The position numbers and the translations under genes are program-made. Shown here piece after piece: positions 20,765 through 32,730 of a stretch of 64,000 bases of DNA (positions are counted from its first letter, which is position 1; each line of letters begins with the position of its first letter). The stretch lies in contig JAKSZU010000002.1 of the NCBI GenBank assembly GCA_026018925.1, forward strand, positions 156,605,400 to 156,669,399. The letters run 5' to 3'. Origin of the DNA: Tupaia tana (lineage: Eukaryota; Chordata; Mammalia; Scandentia; Tupaiidae). Below the pieces are notes generated by a model. The model did not search any database. It was not told where the DNA came from and saw only the letters and a program-made list of their open reading frames with translations.

Positions 20765-21900
20765 TATATTTTGACTGCTGTATAGCATTCAATTATATAA
20801 CTAAACAAAAACTGTTTAATACAATTTTATCCCCGATGATGGGCATTTAGATTGATGTCCATTATTTACAAATTATGCTATAATAAACTTACTTATACAC
20901 AGGTACTAAAGCTTCTCCAAGAGGAGAAGTCAGTTTCTACCAGTGAATCCTGGAGCTCCCGGGAGTACAAATGCTTGGCCCAATATGTGCTGGGTCGATG
21001 GCTCTCCTCAGTGGTATGACCAATCCACAATTCCAGCTACAGTAATGGAGTTCCCATTTCCCATACTTGATGTTGTCAGGCTTATCAATTTTAGTAAATC
21101 TGAAATGAAATGATATTTCACTGGCATTTTACTCTGCATTTTTTCCTTTCCTACTAATGAAATTTAGATCTTCCATATAGTTATTGATCTTTCCATTTTC
21201 TTCTAAGAACTGGCCGCTATTTTTACCATTTTTCTTCTGTCTTCTCATTTGTTTATTGAAAGACAGATCTATATTCATTTAGAATACTAATTTTTTATGG
21301 CTATAGGCAAACATTGTCTCCTTTTTGTTGTATTTTGTTTGTGTCTTTTGTCATGTCAGGATTTTCATTTTATTCCAGTCCAGCGTTATCAGTCTTTTCC
21401 TAAATAGTCTAAACTTTTTAGTCTCTTCTATGTCATACGGATACTGTATGACAGATAATTCTGCAATAGTGTAAAATCTATGTTTTCATGGGATTTTCCA
21501 CATTAATTATTCAATAAATTTTGTGTGGGGGAGACATACAAATCTAGATTTTATTTTTTATAGATGGTCTATCATACTAGCACCATTTGTTAAATAATCT
21601 ATTCTTTTTTTGTAGGGGGGAGGATTTTTGCTCACCAGAGACACAGAGACAGAAAGAAAGAGACTGCCCCCCCACAGGGGGGATGGCCACACTGCAATCC
21701 CTTCTCCTCAATTGTCCTCTTGGGATCTTGGGCACACTCGCACATGCGTCTGGCGTGAGTTTCAAGCCTCCGGTTCTGGGACTCAAACTGTGGTCAGCCA
21801 TGTGGGAGTCCAGTGACATAACCAGTACACCATCTGCTGGTCCCTAAATAATCTATTCTTGACCCAAGATTTTATAATTTGCTTAATGAATATAAATCAC
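20765..21900 (-). mobile_element. L1 3' region, antisense
   Basis: In plus order: CTGTATAGCATTCAATTATA, TCATTTGTTTATTGAAAGAC, and AGCACCATTTGTTAAATAAT follow the antisense L1 3' UTR/ORF2 end. Interrupted by a family A SINE. Confidence 0.72.
21606..21844 (-). mobile_element. SINE family A in L1
   Basis: Direct repeat TAAATAATCTATTCTT flanks it (about 21590-21605 and 21845-21860). Body lacks part of the 3' region. Confidence 0.93.
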
Positions 21901-22385
21901 ATTTATAACTCAGTGAGAAAAATTGCAACTTTCCAGCAACAAAAACAACGAATGCGAAATCGGGTTCACAGACTAGAACAAACAAATGGCTTTTGAACAA
22001 GTAGAAAAATATCTGACCCGAAAATGCTATTTCCCTATAATTTTAATTTGCATTTCTCTTATCAAATATTATCATCTCAAAATATCACATATTTTGAAAC
22101 ACACTGTTCAGCAAAGGTGTGACGAACAGGCACTAATTCACAGGTTAGTGTGAATATAAACAGACACAACCTCTATGGAAAACAATTTGAAGCACCCTAC
22201 TGACACCATAAATGTATATACCTCCTGTCTTAGCCTTTTCACTTCTAGGAATTTATTTGTATTAAAGAGACTTATATATGTTAGTGTCAGAGAAGGTTTT
22301 TTTGGTAACAGAAAAATAGAAACTGAGAAGAACTTAAATGTCCATAAAAATGAGAAAATGGGTTAAAAAAAAAAAAAATAGATTC

Positions 22386-22583
22386 CAGAAGCCAGTAGGT
22401 GGCATGGAGGTTGAGGTGACTACATCACACACGGCCAACTCTGAAGTTCAAGTTTCGAACCTGGTGGCTTGAAAATCATGTACATGATCTTACATGCCAG
22501 GTGCACGTGTGAACATGTCCAAACTCCAGAGAGGAGAATGGAGAAAGATAGTAGTGCAGCATGGCATCGCCACAGGGCTGATT

Positions 22584-22641
<58 letters not shown>

Positions 22642-22680
22642 GAGAGCGCACAGGCTGTGTAGCAAAACTTTAAAAAAAAA
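22386..22680 (+). mobile_element. SINE family A with expanded CT tract, in L1
   Basis: Head GCCAGTAGGTGGCATGGAGG, a duplicated CATGTACATGATCTTACATG stretch, (CT)n at 22588-22640, and end AGAGCGCACAGGCTGTGTAG. Confidence 0.85.
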
Positions 22681-22755
22681 AATCCACACATTCACAAAAA
22701 TTAACATACTAGGAGGCAGATTTATATTTCGTGGAATGAAATAATCCATATGATA

Positions 22756-22825
22756 TTAGGTCTTTGGGAAAGTCATGATGTCTTTTTCTATGCAAAAATG
22801 CACCATGACTTTCCTGATGACCCAA
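22756..22825. mobile_element. Palindromic mariner-type MITE in L1
   Basis: TTAGGTCTTTGGGAAAGTCA at left and TGACTTTCCTGATGACCCAA at right, TA on both sides. It interrupts the L1 3' UTR. Confidence 0.85.
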
Positions 22826-23221
22826 TATATTAAGGGGAAAAAAATCAAGAGACAAAATAGTACTATTACTGAGTCGAAAGTAGAAAGTTAAGACATAGGT
22901 AGAAGCATGTATACGTATATGCAGGTTTGTTTATGTAGAGAGCATCTTTGAGAGGATACACAAGAAACTGAAGACAGATGGCTCCCTTTGGGGAGAGAAA
23001 TGAGACACATCGAGAGGGAAGGATATTACTTTTCACTGAGCATCATTTTGTCCATTTGAGATTCTTAAAAGGGGCGTGTATTATTTATTCAAAAACAGTA
23101 GAAATTTTTAAAATAATTTAAAAAAGGAAACAATTTCTGGTTGAGCATGTCTTTGCCAAAATAATAGAGTATCATCTACTTCATAGTAAAATGGGAAAAA
23201 GTAATTTTATTTTGCTCCCCA

Positions 23222-23440
23222 ACACTGAGGACCCTGATAACAATAGGCAAAGCCTAATAAACACTGCGAATACAGGATGGGTAGTAAAATTGTTCACTAA
23301 ATGAATAAACAAGTATATGAAATCAGGAAGTTAACACTAAAGTGACCATATCTATCTCAAGGTGTTGTAGAAAGAATTAAACGAGATAAAACATACCAAG
23401 TGCCTGGCTCATAGCAAAAGCTCTATAAATAACTTATTTA
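23222..23440 (+). mobile_element. MIR SINE relic
   Basis: The 3' part is clear: CTCAAGGTGTTGTAGAAAGA, then AAGTGCCTGGCTCATAGCAA. The 5' half is uncertain. Confidence 0.6.
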
Positions 23441-23662
23441 TATGTCTACAAATTATTACAAATCTAAGATAATCAAGATCATACTCATACAAGTATATAC
23501 CACCCCTAGTTGGCATATAGCACTGGAAAGCAAACACAGAAAAATTTTATTTCTACCTTTAATGAATACATCAATTACCAGGAAAGACAGGAAACAAGCA
23601 CATATATTTAAACACACACACATAAAATATTAATGCAGAGTCATTTATAAGAATAAAATACA

Positions 23663-23853
23663 GGGGCTGGCAGGTGGCATGGTGGTTAAAGGCACTGGAT
23701 TCCCACATGGCCGACTGTGGTTCGAGTCCTGGACCTGGCAGCTTGCTTTCTCACTTTCTCTCTCTCTCTCTCTCACTCTGGCCCTCTCTAGTCAAATTTA
23801 AATAAATAAATGAATAAATAATAAATGAAGTTAAATAAAATAATTTTTTTAAA
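23663..23853 (+). mobile_element. SINE family B
   Basis: B box GGTTCGAGTCC intact, full tail GTTAAATAAAATAATTTTTT. TAAAATAC-type short direct repeat on both sides. Confidence 0.93.
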
Positions 23854-24528
23854 AAGTAAAATACATTCCATCTTCTGGCATGTCTTAGACTGGATAAGCT
23901 CCAAAGACCTTTGGATTTCTGAAAAGTGACAAACTAGCTTAACATAAAGGACAAATTCAAGCCTGAGGTCATATTCTGGCTCCCTAACCTTTCAGATAAA
24001 CCTCAGTTTTCACATGAAGTAGCCTGCAAATTGGCTATGATATAAAGCCAGACATATAGACCAACTGCACATAAGAGCTCAGCAACAGGTCTGTTCAATA
24101 TGGGCAAATGATCTTTAGCAAGGATGCCAAGGGAACGCAATGGAAAAAGGATAGTGTCTTTAACAAATGGTAATAGAAAAACTAGACCAGCATTCAAAAG
24201 AATGAAGTTCAACCCTTACCTTACACCATATACTAAAATTAATTCAAAATGAATTAAGAATCTAAACATAAGACATTAAATTATAAAACTTCTAGGAAAA
24301 CAAACAAACAACAACAACAACAAAATAGAAAATCTTCATGACATTAGATTTGGCAATGATTTCTTAGATAGGATACCAAAAGCACAGGCAACCAAATCAA
24401 ATTGACAAATGGGACTACATCAAACTTAAACTGCACAACAAAGGAATGATCAACAGAGTCAGAGTCAAAAAGCAACCTACAGAATGAGAGAAACTATTTT
24501 CATATACCTGTTAAGAGACTAATGTACA

Positions 24529-24706
24529 GGGGCCAGCAGGTGGCATGGTGAAGAGTGCTGGGCTCCCGCATGGCCAACCGCGGTTTGAGTCCTGGACCTG
24601 GCGGCTTGCTTTCTCTCTTTCTTTCTCTCTCTCTTTGACCCTCACTGGGCAAATTAAAATTAATTAATTAATTAAGTTAAATAAAATAATTCTTATAAAA
24701 AGAGAG
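24529..24706 (+). mobile_element. SINE family B in L1
   Basis: Head GGGGCCAGCAGGTGGCATGG, B box GGTTTGAGTCC, AATTAATTAATTAA in tail. Confidence 0.92.
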
Positions 24707-24726
24707 AGAGACAAATAAATAGAATA

Positions 24727-24940
24727 CTTCTGGGGGTTGGACAGTGATGCAGCAGTCAATATGATGCTCTGCAAGGCTGATTCACACAGGAAGGTTCCAG
24801 ATTTGTGTTCAGAGACCTCCTTGAGGATGCCAGACCCACATGTGCCCATGATTTGAGGCTAACTGAAGCAGGGAATGGATCACAATGTCAGGACCTTAAA
24901 GGAGGAACTCTCTGAAGATTAGTAAATAAATAAACTTTTA
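24727..24940 (+). mobile_element. SINE family C in L1
   Basis: GACAGTGATGCAGCAGTCAA head, CCATGATTTGAGGCTAACTG body, tail AATAAATAAACTTTT. Confidence 0.82.
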
Positions 24941-24956
24941 AAAATTTTCATTAAAG

Positions 24957-25204
24957 GGACCAGCAGTTAGCGTAATGGCTATGTCGCTGGACTCCCACGT
25001 AGTCGACCACGGTTCGAGTCCTGGACCGGGTAGCTTAAACTCACGCCGGGTGCATGTGTGTGCGTGCCCAAGATACCGAGAGGAGAATGGAGGAGAAGGG
25101 ATTGCGGTGTGGCCATCCCCCCGGGGGGTGATTTCTCGCTTTCTGTCTCTCTGTCTCTCTCTGTCTGGCAAGCGCACGAGCCCTATAGCAAAAATTTTCA
25201 ATAA
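24957..25204 (+). mobile_element. SINE family A1 in L1
   Basis: A box TAGCGTAATGG and B box GGTTCGAGTCC are both intact; CCCTATAGCAAAAATTTTC end. Confidence 0.94.
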
Positions 25205-25529
25205 AAAAGAACTACCACTCAACAATAAAAAGACAATCCAATTTTTAAATGAGAAAAGGATTTGAATAGTTATTTCTCTAAGAATCAACAAACATATAAA
25301 AATATCCTCAACATCACTAATCATCAAAGAAATGCAAATCAAAAGTAAAATGAAGTATCACTTTACACGTTAGGATGGCCAATATCAAAATAAAAGAACA
25401 GAAAATAGCAAATATTGTAAAAGATACAGAGAAATTAGAACCTTTGTGCACTGTTAGTGGTAATGAACAATGCTATAGCCACTATGGAAAACAGAATAGA
25501 ACTTCTGCCAAACTTAAAAATAGAATAAC

Positions 25530-25762
25530 CCAGACCAGGTGGTGGCGCGGTGGTAAAACAACTGGACCTGCATGGGAACGGTCCTGAGTTCACATCCTGA
25601 GACCTCCCTGAGCACAGCAGGTGCACACATGTGCCTGTGATCCAAGCTTGCTCAAAGTAAAAGTGAACTGCAGTGTGCAGACTCTGGACGTACCACCTGC
25701 CAACTGTCTGCGCCCCACCCTCTGTTTCTCTCTCTCTCTCATGAAAGAAATTAACTTTTTAA
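25530..25762 (+). mobile_element. SINE family C in L1
   Basis: CCAGGTGGTGGCGCGGTGGT head, GCCTGTGATCCAAGCTTGCT body, CATGAAAGAAATTAACTTT end. The head is well preserved and useful for defining the family 5' end. Confidence 0.9.
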
Positions 25763-25952
25763 AAATGTTAATAGAATTACCATATGATCCAACAATCCCA
25801 CTTTAGGGTATGTAGCCAAAAGAACTGATAACAGGATCTCCAAGATATTATTTATACAGCCATGCTCACTGCCACACTATCCACAATAGCCCAGAGGTGG
25901 GAACAACCTAAATGTCCACTGATAGGTGAAAGAATAAAGAAAATGTAATATA

Positions 25953-26205
25953 GAGGCAAGCCCTGTGGTTAGGAGGTTCAGGGAGCTAGATCCCACATGG
26001 CCAACCACATGAGTTTGAATCCCAGCCCTGGTGGCTTGAAAAACATGCTGGGCACATGTGCATGTGCGCCCAAAATCCTGACAGATGAAATGGTGAAGGG
26101 GTTGAAGCATGACTGTGCCCCATTCGGGAGTGCTTTTTCCTTCTTCTTCTCTATCTCTCTGTCTCTCTGGCAAGCGCAGGTGCCCTCTGGCAAAAAAGGA
26201 AGGAA
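25953..26205 (+). mobile_element. SINE family A2 in L1
   Basis: GATCCCACATGGCCAACCAC head, CGGGAGTGCTTTTTCCTTCT, CTCTGGCAAGCGCAGGTGCC end. Tail became a GAAG microsatellite. Confidence 0.9.
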
Positions 26206-26242
26206 GGAAGGAAGGAAAGAAGGAAGGAAGGAAGGAAGGAAG
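26200..26242 (+). repeat. (GGAA)n microsatellite in SINE tail
   Basis: GGAAGGAAGG repeats with one GAAA interruption, immediately 3' of a SINE. Confidence 0.93.
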
Positions 26243-26666
26243 GGTGATATGGTATATGGTATATACAACACAATATATTTTTCAGCCTTACAATAAATGA
26301 AAAAAAAAAATTTCACATGCTGAAACATGGATGAATCCTAAGGACATTGTGCTAAGTGAAATAAGACAAGCACAAAAAGACAAACACTGAATGATTCCAT
26401 TTTTATGAGTTACTTAAGCAGTCATATTCTTAGAAACTGAAGGTAAAATGATAGTTGCCAAGGGAAGAATATGAGAGGTGGGATTGGAGGTGGGGCTGGA
26501 GAGAGTTGTTATCCAATGGATATGAAGTTGCAGTTTTGCAAGATGAAACAGTTCTAGAGCTCTGTCACAACTATGTATATATTAAAACTAGTACAATGTA
26601 TACTTAAAAATGATTAAGATGGTAAATTTTGTTGTTTTTGATCACAATTTAAAAGAAACTGCTAGA

Positions 26667-26754
26667 GGGGACCAGCACATAGTGTGGTGGTTAAGATGCT
26701 GGACACTCCCATATGGCCAACCACGGTTCAAGTCCCAGACCTGTGGCTTACTTT

Positions 26755-26838
<84 letters not shown>

Positions 26839-26882
26839 GGTCAAATGAAAATAAATGAATAAATAAAATAAAATATTCTTCC
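26667..26882 (+). mobile_element. SINE family B with long CT tract
   Basis: Head GGGGACCAGCACATAGTGTG, B box GGTTCAAGTCC, (CT)n at about 26755-26838. Sits just 3' of the L1 end. Confidence 0.92.
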
Positions 26883-26956
26883 TTTGCATGGCACCCAATT
26901 GCTGTGCTTTTAGACCAGCTCTACTTTTCATACTAACTTTTTTAGTATGAAAAAAG

Positions 26957-27190
26957 CAGCAGGTGGCATAGTGGTTAAGGTGCTGGAATTCCTACATGGC
27001 CAACTGCGATTCAAATCCCGGACCCCAGTGATCTGAAAAATCATGCCGGGTGCCTGTGCAAGCGTGCTCGAAATACTGAGAGGACAATGGAAGAAAAGGG
27101 ACTGCAGTGTTGTCATCTCCACTGGGGAGTGATTTCTCACTTTCCCTCTGTCTCTCTCCAGCAAACACAAGAGCCCTATGATTAAAAAGA
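26957..27190 (+). mobile_element. SINE family A
   Basis: Starts at GCAGCAGGTGGCATAGTGG, so a few 5' bases are missing. B box is decayed (CGATTCAAATCC). Confidence 0.88.
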
Positions 27191-27531
27191 AAAAAAAGTG
27201 TTTTACTTTATCACTGATATACATAAATTCAATAATTTATATCAGAGGAATTTAAGAGAATTTCCTAAAACATACAGACAGTAAAGTAAGTAATATCAAA
27301 TATGAACAGAAATGCAGGGAATATAATGATTTTAACAAATGTTTGTATGTTTCACTTTTGTTACAAATTTTAAATATCTGAAGTTTTTTCTTCTCTGGAA
27401 AGGGATTTTTTTTATTAAAGATTTTTTAAAACAGTACTTTATGCACATAGCAATTTCACATGCCCCAGGGACAAATTACATAAAATTCAAGACTTCCCCC
27501 AATGTGCAGTTTTTTGGATTGTTATTGTTGT
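27191..27531. other. No gene; unassigned intron
   Basis: AT-rich with no recognisable exon or repeat. Confidence 0.5.
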
Positions 27532-27690
27532 TTTAGATTTTTGCCGTAGGGCACGTGCACTCACCAGAGAAAGGGAGAGATATAGAGAAAACATGAGAAA
27601 TCACCTCTAAGGGGGTCGACCACACTGCAATCCCTTCTCCTCCATTCTCTTCTCAGAATTCTGGATACACACATCAGGTCCTGGATTGAT
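27532..27690 (-). mobile_element. SINE family A, head missing
   Basis: Minus-strand body and 3' end only. The right end stops just past CAGGTCCTGGA, so the A and B boxes are lost. Confidence 0.8.
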
Positions 27691-27708
27691 TTTTCACTTC
27701 TGATATCT

Positions 27709-27898
27709 TTTTTTTAATAGATGCTCTCTTCTTCTCTATTTTTTTAGAATAACTTATTTAATTTCATTTATTATTATCATCATCATCTTTTAATTTGGCT
27801 AGAGAGAGAAAGGGAAAATGAGAAAGCAAACCACGAAGGCCGAGACTCAAACCGTGGTCGGCCCTGTGGGAGTCCAGCACCTTAGACATCACACCATC
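27709..27898 (-). mobile_element. SINE family B, head truncated
   Basis: Direct repeat TTTCACTTCTGATATCTT / TTTCACTTCTGACATCTT on both sides. The right end stops at ACATCACACCATC, so the first about 10 nt of the head are absent although the duplication is present. This is a genuine 5'-truncated insertion. Confidence 0.88.
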
Positions 27899-28250
27899 TT
27901 TCACTTCTGACATCTTGAGGAAATCAGATGTTTAAAATTAAATGACTTCCATTTTCACTGTGGCTTTCTTTAAAACCTATTAACAAATTCAAGTTCTTTG
28001 GACAGTTTAAGAAACATAATAATCACTATGGGCATATGTCAGAACAAAGAATTAAGGTGTTAAAGACTGACTTTAGAAAAAGAATTAGAAAGAGTGGAAA
28101 GAAAGAACTTAGTACAAAAGAGGTGTGGTCTTCTGTGATTTACACATAACAACCATCCTTCACGGGTGAATGAGTGCCCATCTTGAACACTACCTGCTCC
28201 TTGTATATTCCCACTCACATCCCAGGATATCCTTGAAAATTAATATTTTT

Positions 28251-28501
28251 TTTTCTTTTGGAGAGGTTTTTGCTATAGGGCGTGTGTACTTGCCAGAAAA
28301 AGAGAGACAGAGAGATAGAAAGCGAGAAATCTTTCCCGGGGTGCGGGGTGGCCACGCCGCAATCCCTTCTCCTCCATTCTCCTCTTGGGATCTTGGGCAC
28401 GCACGCACATTTGTCTGGCATGAGTTTAAGCCACCCGGTCCGGGACCGCAGTCGACTATATGGGAGTCCAGCGACATAGCCATTACACCAACTGCTGGTC
28501 C
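28251..28501 (-). mobile_element. SINE family A1
   Basis: Direct repeat TGAAAATTAATATTTTT on both sides. A short deletion removed part of the B box region (GGGACCGCAGTCGAC). Confidence 0.93.
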
Positions 28502-28517
28502 TGAAAATTAATATTTT

Positions 28518-30098
28518 TAAATTCTGTGTTTTCAAAACGGACTTCTTAAAAAAAAAAAAAGGAAAACTCATTAATGTCCAAAATCAAAAGTAGGACTTCT
28601 ATTTTTTTTTTCAATCAGTTTTCCCACACACATGGGCAAAGTGCATTGTTCCATGGAGACGCAGATGTGAGGAGGGGCCTGACATCCCCTCCTGCAGGTG
28701 GAGAGCTCAGCAGGTTCTTTGGAAATCCCAGAGAAGAAAGTGATGCTGTGGAAAACTAGCACTTCGAGTTCATTCTCAATAGTAAGCTGGGAAGAGGAGA
28801 GACCGTAGGAGGAAAACAAAGAGCGACTTTCACTGAGTCCTGTATTCTCCAGGAAAGAATTCATTGCATTATCACTGTAAATCCCTAAACGGGACAGCAG
28901 TTCCCAGAGCCAAACGCCTAGAACCCTTCTGGAGCGGGAATTCAAGAGACTGTCACGCAGGGCTCCTGGCAGGGTCAGGGCCAGGCGCTGGACTTCCATT
29001 CAAACGGGCCAAACTGTCCTTCTCTACCCCGGCTAATTTAGGTAAACACTGCTAGTTTAAACAGCACAAAGGAGTATAATCAAAACTCACATCAGAGTCA
29101 AGTAATGAGTCTAAGCAATCACCAGGAGTCAGTAAAATCTAGTCTCCCAGGGTGGAAGGCAATGAACTGAATACCGTCAGGACAAAAGAAGTCTTCAAGA
29201 ATGAGATAAGGGACAAAGTTTTCAAAGAAAAAGTTAAGAAATTTCAGATGTTGTTTCCTTTCTATGCAAACCACTACGCAGCTTCTGTCAGGCCTCCATG
29301 GTAAACCCAGTCAGAGGATTGGCTAAAACCCTCAATGCTTGGCTTCACACTCCGGTCCCTAAAGTCTCCTCATTTGAATAGTATTTTAGGAATGTTTTGT
29401 CAACGTGTCTGATGATTATTCATTTCTATGCATTCTTCCCTGCACCATGATGACCATGGTCATAGGAATCATTTACTTTATAGGCAGAACACTCGGTGAC
29501 ACTAAATGATGACTTTTTACTAATCTCTTAAAATTCATGTATTTGTCAACATTTCCTTAAAAAGAGAGGGAAAAAAAGAAAGTTAACTTTAACAACTGTT
29601 GCTCATAGCAACCCAGGGACAAAAGATTTTTCACATGCATAATCTAGGCATTTAATTAAAATTCACAAACATGAAGCTCAGACCAAGTCCAAAGTAGAAA
29701 TGTAGGATACTAGATGCCCAGATAGCATCAGAGACACAAGCCATTGTTCTGCTACCACAAAGACCAACAAACCTACGGCAGGGATAGGGACACAGTTTGT
29801 GTTAGTGACTACCTCCAGGTAAGTGTCATGGCATAAATCAATGACACAGAAACACACCAGGCTCCCTGTTTCTGTCCCTTCCTGTATGACAGATCTCTAC
29901 CCTGAGTCCAAAGCTGAGCAATTTAAAGCAGATTCTTTTTTCCCCAAGACTTAGGCTCAATTACAAGGGTCAAGGTAAAAAAGAATTCCAATCAAGGTCT
30001 GTAATTTATACATTTGTGGTGAAACTAAAGCTTTTTGATAACAGATCACCCATAAGGGCTTAAATCAATGAAAAAGTACTGTAGAAAAGCATATAGGA
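28518..30098. other. SINE-free stretch of 1.6 kb; no gene recognised
   Basis: The longest SINE-free run in the distal intron. It holds a 142-codon minus-strand open frame (28999-28571) with no recognised domain, membrane segment or similarity. It could be an old LTR/DNA repeat or simply single-copy DNA. Confidence 0.45.
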
Positions 30099-30099
30099 G

Positions 30100-30343
30100 A
30101 GGACCAGCAGATGGCATAATGGTTACACCACTGGACTTCCATGTGGTTGACAGGGTTCGAGTCCCAGACCAGGTAGCTTAAAACTCACACTGGGTGCATG
30201 TGCATGTGTGCCCAAAATCCCAAGAGGAGAATGGAGGAGAAAGGACTGGGGTATGGCCATCCTCCCTGGTGGGGTGATTTCTCGCTTTCTGTCTCTCTGG
30301 CAAGCACACGTGTCCTATAGCAAAAGTCTCTCTTTAAAAATAA
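30100..30343 (+). mobile_element. SINE family A
   Basis: A box TGGCATAATGG, B box GGTTCGAGTCC, 3' CCTATAGCAAAAGTCTC. Confidence 0.93.
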
Positions 30344-30356
30344 AGGGGGGGTGGGG

Positions 30357-30434
30357 GTGGGCAGCAGGTGGTGTGGTGGCTAAAAGATGCTGGATACCCA
30401 CATGGCTAATCGTGGCTCGAGTCCTGGACCTGGC

Positions 30435-30488
<54 letters not shown>

Positions 30489-30560
30489 TTGTCCCTCTCT
30501 AGTCAAATTGAAATAAACAAATGAAAAAAAAGTTAAATAAAATAATTATTTTTAAAGAAA
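30357..30560 (+). mobile_element. SINE family B
   Basis: Abuts the family A copy. Head GCAGCAGGTGGTGTGGTGG, pure (CT)n at about 30439-30484, full family B end. Confidence 0.92.
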
Positions 30561-31054
30561 AGTATCTAGGAAAGCTGAGACTCAGCTTTATCACTGAAAA
30601 TTCTTTATCCCTCATGATCAGTTCTCCTGTCCTCTTGGAGAGGCCACAGCGAGGTGCAGGGGTGTGAGGGCAGATAGTTCCAGAGAGCTGGGGCTGAGAG
30701 GAAGCTGTGGTACAAGGTCAAAGGGTTTGCAGAACCAGAGACAGGGACAGAGCAGAGTTATGGCATATCAGGTCTCAGCCTCTCAAAGAACTTAACACAC
30801 GGGAATAAGGCTGAACTGGCAGAATCAAACTGGTCTTTTTTTGAGTAACTAATATGTGCAAGACATCGTGTGGTGTGTACTGTGAGTGGACGTAAATAAA
30901 CGGTATTGTGTGTGATTTATCTCTGTAGAGTCTACCAACTAGTTTGGAAAACTAAAACATTCTGAAAAAGTACTCATTCAAAGAGCCAAAAGATCGTACA
31001 TACTCAGTTTTAATACAGATGCTAAAAACAAGTACCATAAGAATTAAGGCACTT
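30561..31054. other. No gene; unassigned intron
   Basis: No exon or repeat recognised. Confidence 0.5.
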
Positions 31055-31294
31055 GGGACCAGGAGACTGCGTAATGGCTATGTCGCTGGACTCCCATGTA
31101 GTTGACCATGGTTCGAGTCCTGGACCCAGTTGCTTAAACTCATGCTGGGCACGTGTGTGTGCGTGCCCAAGATCCTGAGAGGAGAAGGGACTGCAGCGTG
31201 ACCATCCCCCCAGGGGATGACTTCTCGCTTTCTGTCTTTCTGGTGAGCGTCCGCACCCTAAAGCAAAAACCTCTATCAAAATAAATAAATAAAA
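31055..31294 (+). mobile_element. SINE family A1
   Basis: Direct repeat AAGAATTAAGGCACT on both sides (about 31038-31052, 31294-31308). B box GGTTCGAGTCC. Confidence 0.94.
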
Positions 31295-31424
31295 AGAATT
31301 AAGGCACTGGAAGATTACCTGTGGCTAACTTGTTAAGAGAAGTTTCGAGTGATGAAACTTCAGCTAAATCACGAAGGGTAGCTGTGACTTCCCGACCAGG
31401 TAGGATGCCAAGGGCTCCCGGGAC

Positions 31425-31590
31425 GAGTGAGGGCTAGAGGAGAGGAGCGGCAGGCTGGACTTCAATGTGCAGCTTCGCAGTCAGCCCGGCCCGGCTGAGC
31501 TCTTCCACCACTGAGTAACCGCCCCCAGACAAATCACTAACCGTGCAAGCCTCAGTTTCCGGAAATGGGCAGTAATGATGGGATCTGTCA
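31425..31590 (+). mobile_element. MIR SINE relic
   Basis: AAATCACTAACCGTGCAAGC then CTCAGTTTCCGGAAATGGGC, the conserved MIR core. Confidence 0.75.
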
Positions 31591-31710
31591 AAGGCTGCAC
31601 TCATTCAATAAAGAGTTAAGGGCTGGGACTGAGCTGCACACTGGAATCCAACAGTGAATGAGCCAGACACTGCCCCCCCGAGAAGCTGAGACAATGCCCG
31701 TGAAGGGCTC
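31591..31710 (-). mobile_element. L2 3' fragment, antisense
   Basis: CACTCATTCAATAAAGAGTT and GAATGAGCCAGACACTGCCC resemble the antisense L2 3' end. Confidence 0.6.
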
Positions 31711-32124
31711 CATGGTGTTTGTCATCAGCATCTCTGTATCATGCTCGCAGCACAGCAGGGGAGCGTACCAAACAGGTTCCATGAAAACAAATACACCATC
31801 TTAGTGGGACGAGGTTTCACAGAAAACACCGGCATGCCCCAAGGCCCAGTCCCAGGACCTCCTTTCTTCCCCTCTCTTCCAGGAGTCTCACCCTGTCTCA
31901 CAGCTTTATAAATATTACCTGCGCACACGGAAATTCCCGATCTCCAGCTCTTCGCTGCCTCCTGAACCCCAGACCCTGCACCCAGGTGTCTACCAGACAT
32001 CTCCATGGCTATGCCTGGACAGACACCTCAGGCCTGTGCATCGGAATGGACCCTGGACACCACCTCACTGCAGCCCTTCCTCAGTCTGTCTCTCTCAGTA
32101 AACCGGTAAGTCTTGGGGTAGGGG
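31711..32124. other. No gene; unassigned intron
   Basis: No exon recognised; several conserved-looking unique stretches but nothing diagnostic. Confidence 0.45.
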
Positions 32125-32388
32125 TCACGTCGCTGGACTCAGCCAACTGCGGTTTGAGTCCTGGACCCAGTGGCTCGAAAAATCACTCCAGGGGCGCACG
32201 TGTGTGTGAGCGCGTGTGCGTGCACCCCAGATCCCAGGAGATTGGAGAAGGGACTGCAGTATGGTCATCCCCCAGGGGGTGATTTCTCACTTTCCCTCTC
32301 ACTGTCTCTGTCTCTCTCTCTCCAGTGAGCACACATGTCCTAACGCAAAATAAATACATAAATAAAACTCTCTGGGGGAAAAAAAAGT
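32125..32388 (+). mobile_element. SINE family A, head partly deleted
   Basis: The region before GTCGCTGGACTC is shortened, removing the A box. B box GGTTTGAGTCC remains. Confidence 0.88.
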
Positions 32389-32469
32389 AAACTAATAAAT
32401 CCTTGATTCTTTTCTTCAAGCATCATATATGAAGTTTTTTCACTTGTCCCTATAAAGCATATGCCTGAG

Positions 32470-32727
32470 AGGCCAGCAAGTGGCACAGAAGTTAAGGTGC
32501 TGGATCCCAAATGGCCGAATGAGCAGTTCAAGTCCTAGACCAGACAACTTGAAAATAACAATAGGTGCATGTGTGCGTGTGCCCAAAATCCTGAGAGGAG
32601 CTGAGGAGGGACTATGGTGCGGCCCTCCCCTAGGGGGTGATTTCGCACCTTCCTCTGTCTCTCTCTGCCAAGTACACATGTCTTATGGCAAAAAAACTAA
32701 AAACCTAAAAAAAAAAAAAAAAAAAAA
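32470..32727 (+). mobile_element. SINE family A
   Basis: Old copy with a 23-A tail. ATGCCTG repeats on both sides as a short target duplication. Confidence 0.88.
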
Positions 32728-32730
32728 TGC

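Larger units (their letters stand above)
22030..23130 (+). mobile_element. L1 3' UTR region, interrupted by a SINE and a MITE
   Basis: CACTTCTAGGAATTTATTTG, AACTTAAATGTCCATAAAAA and, further on, AGAGGATACACAAGAAACTG with GGCTCCCTTTGGGGAGAGAA follow the L1 3' end in order. Confidence 0.7.
24020..26655 (+). mobile_element. L1 3' part split by five SINEs
   Basis: Six blocks read in order through the L1 ORF2 end and 3' UTR: 24090-24520 (TTTGGCAATGATTTCTTAGA), 25210-25525 (AAAGAAATGCAAATCAAAAG), 25765-25950 (CCACTTTAGGGTATGTAGCC), and 26260-26655 (TGAAACATGGATGAATCCTA; ends GATGGTAAATTTTGTT). Insertions are B, C, A1, C and A2. Coding frames are dead. Confidence 0.85.
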
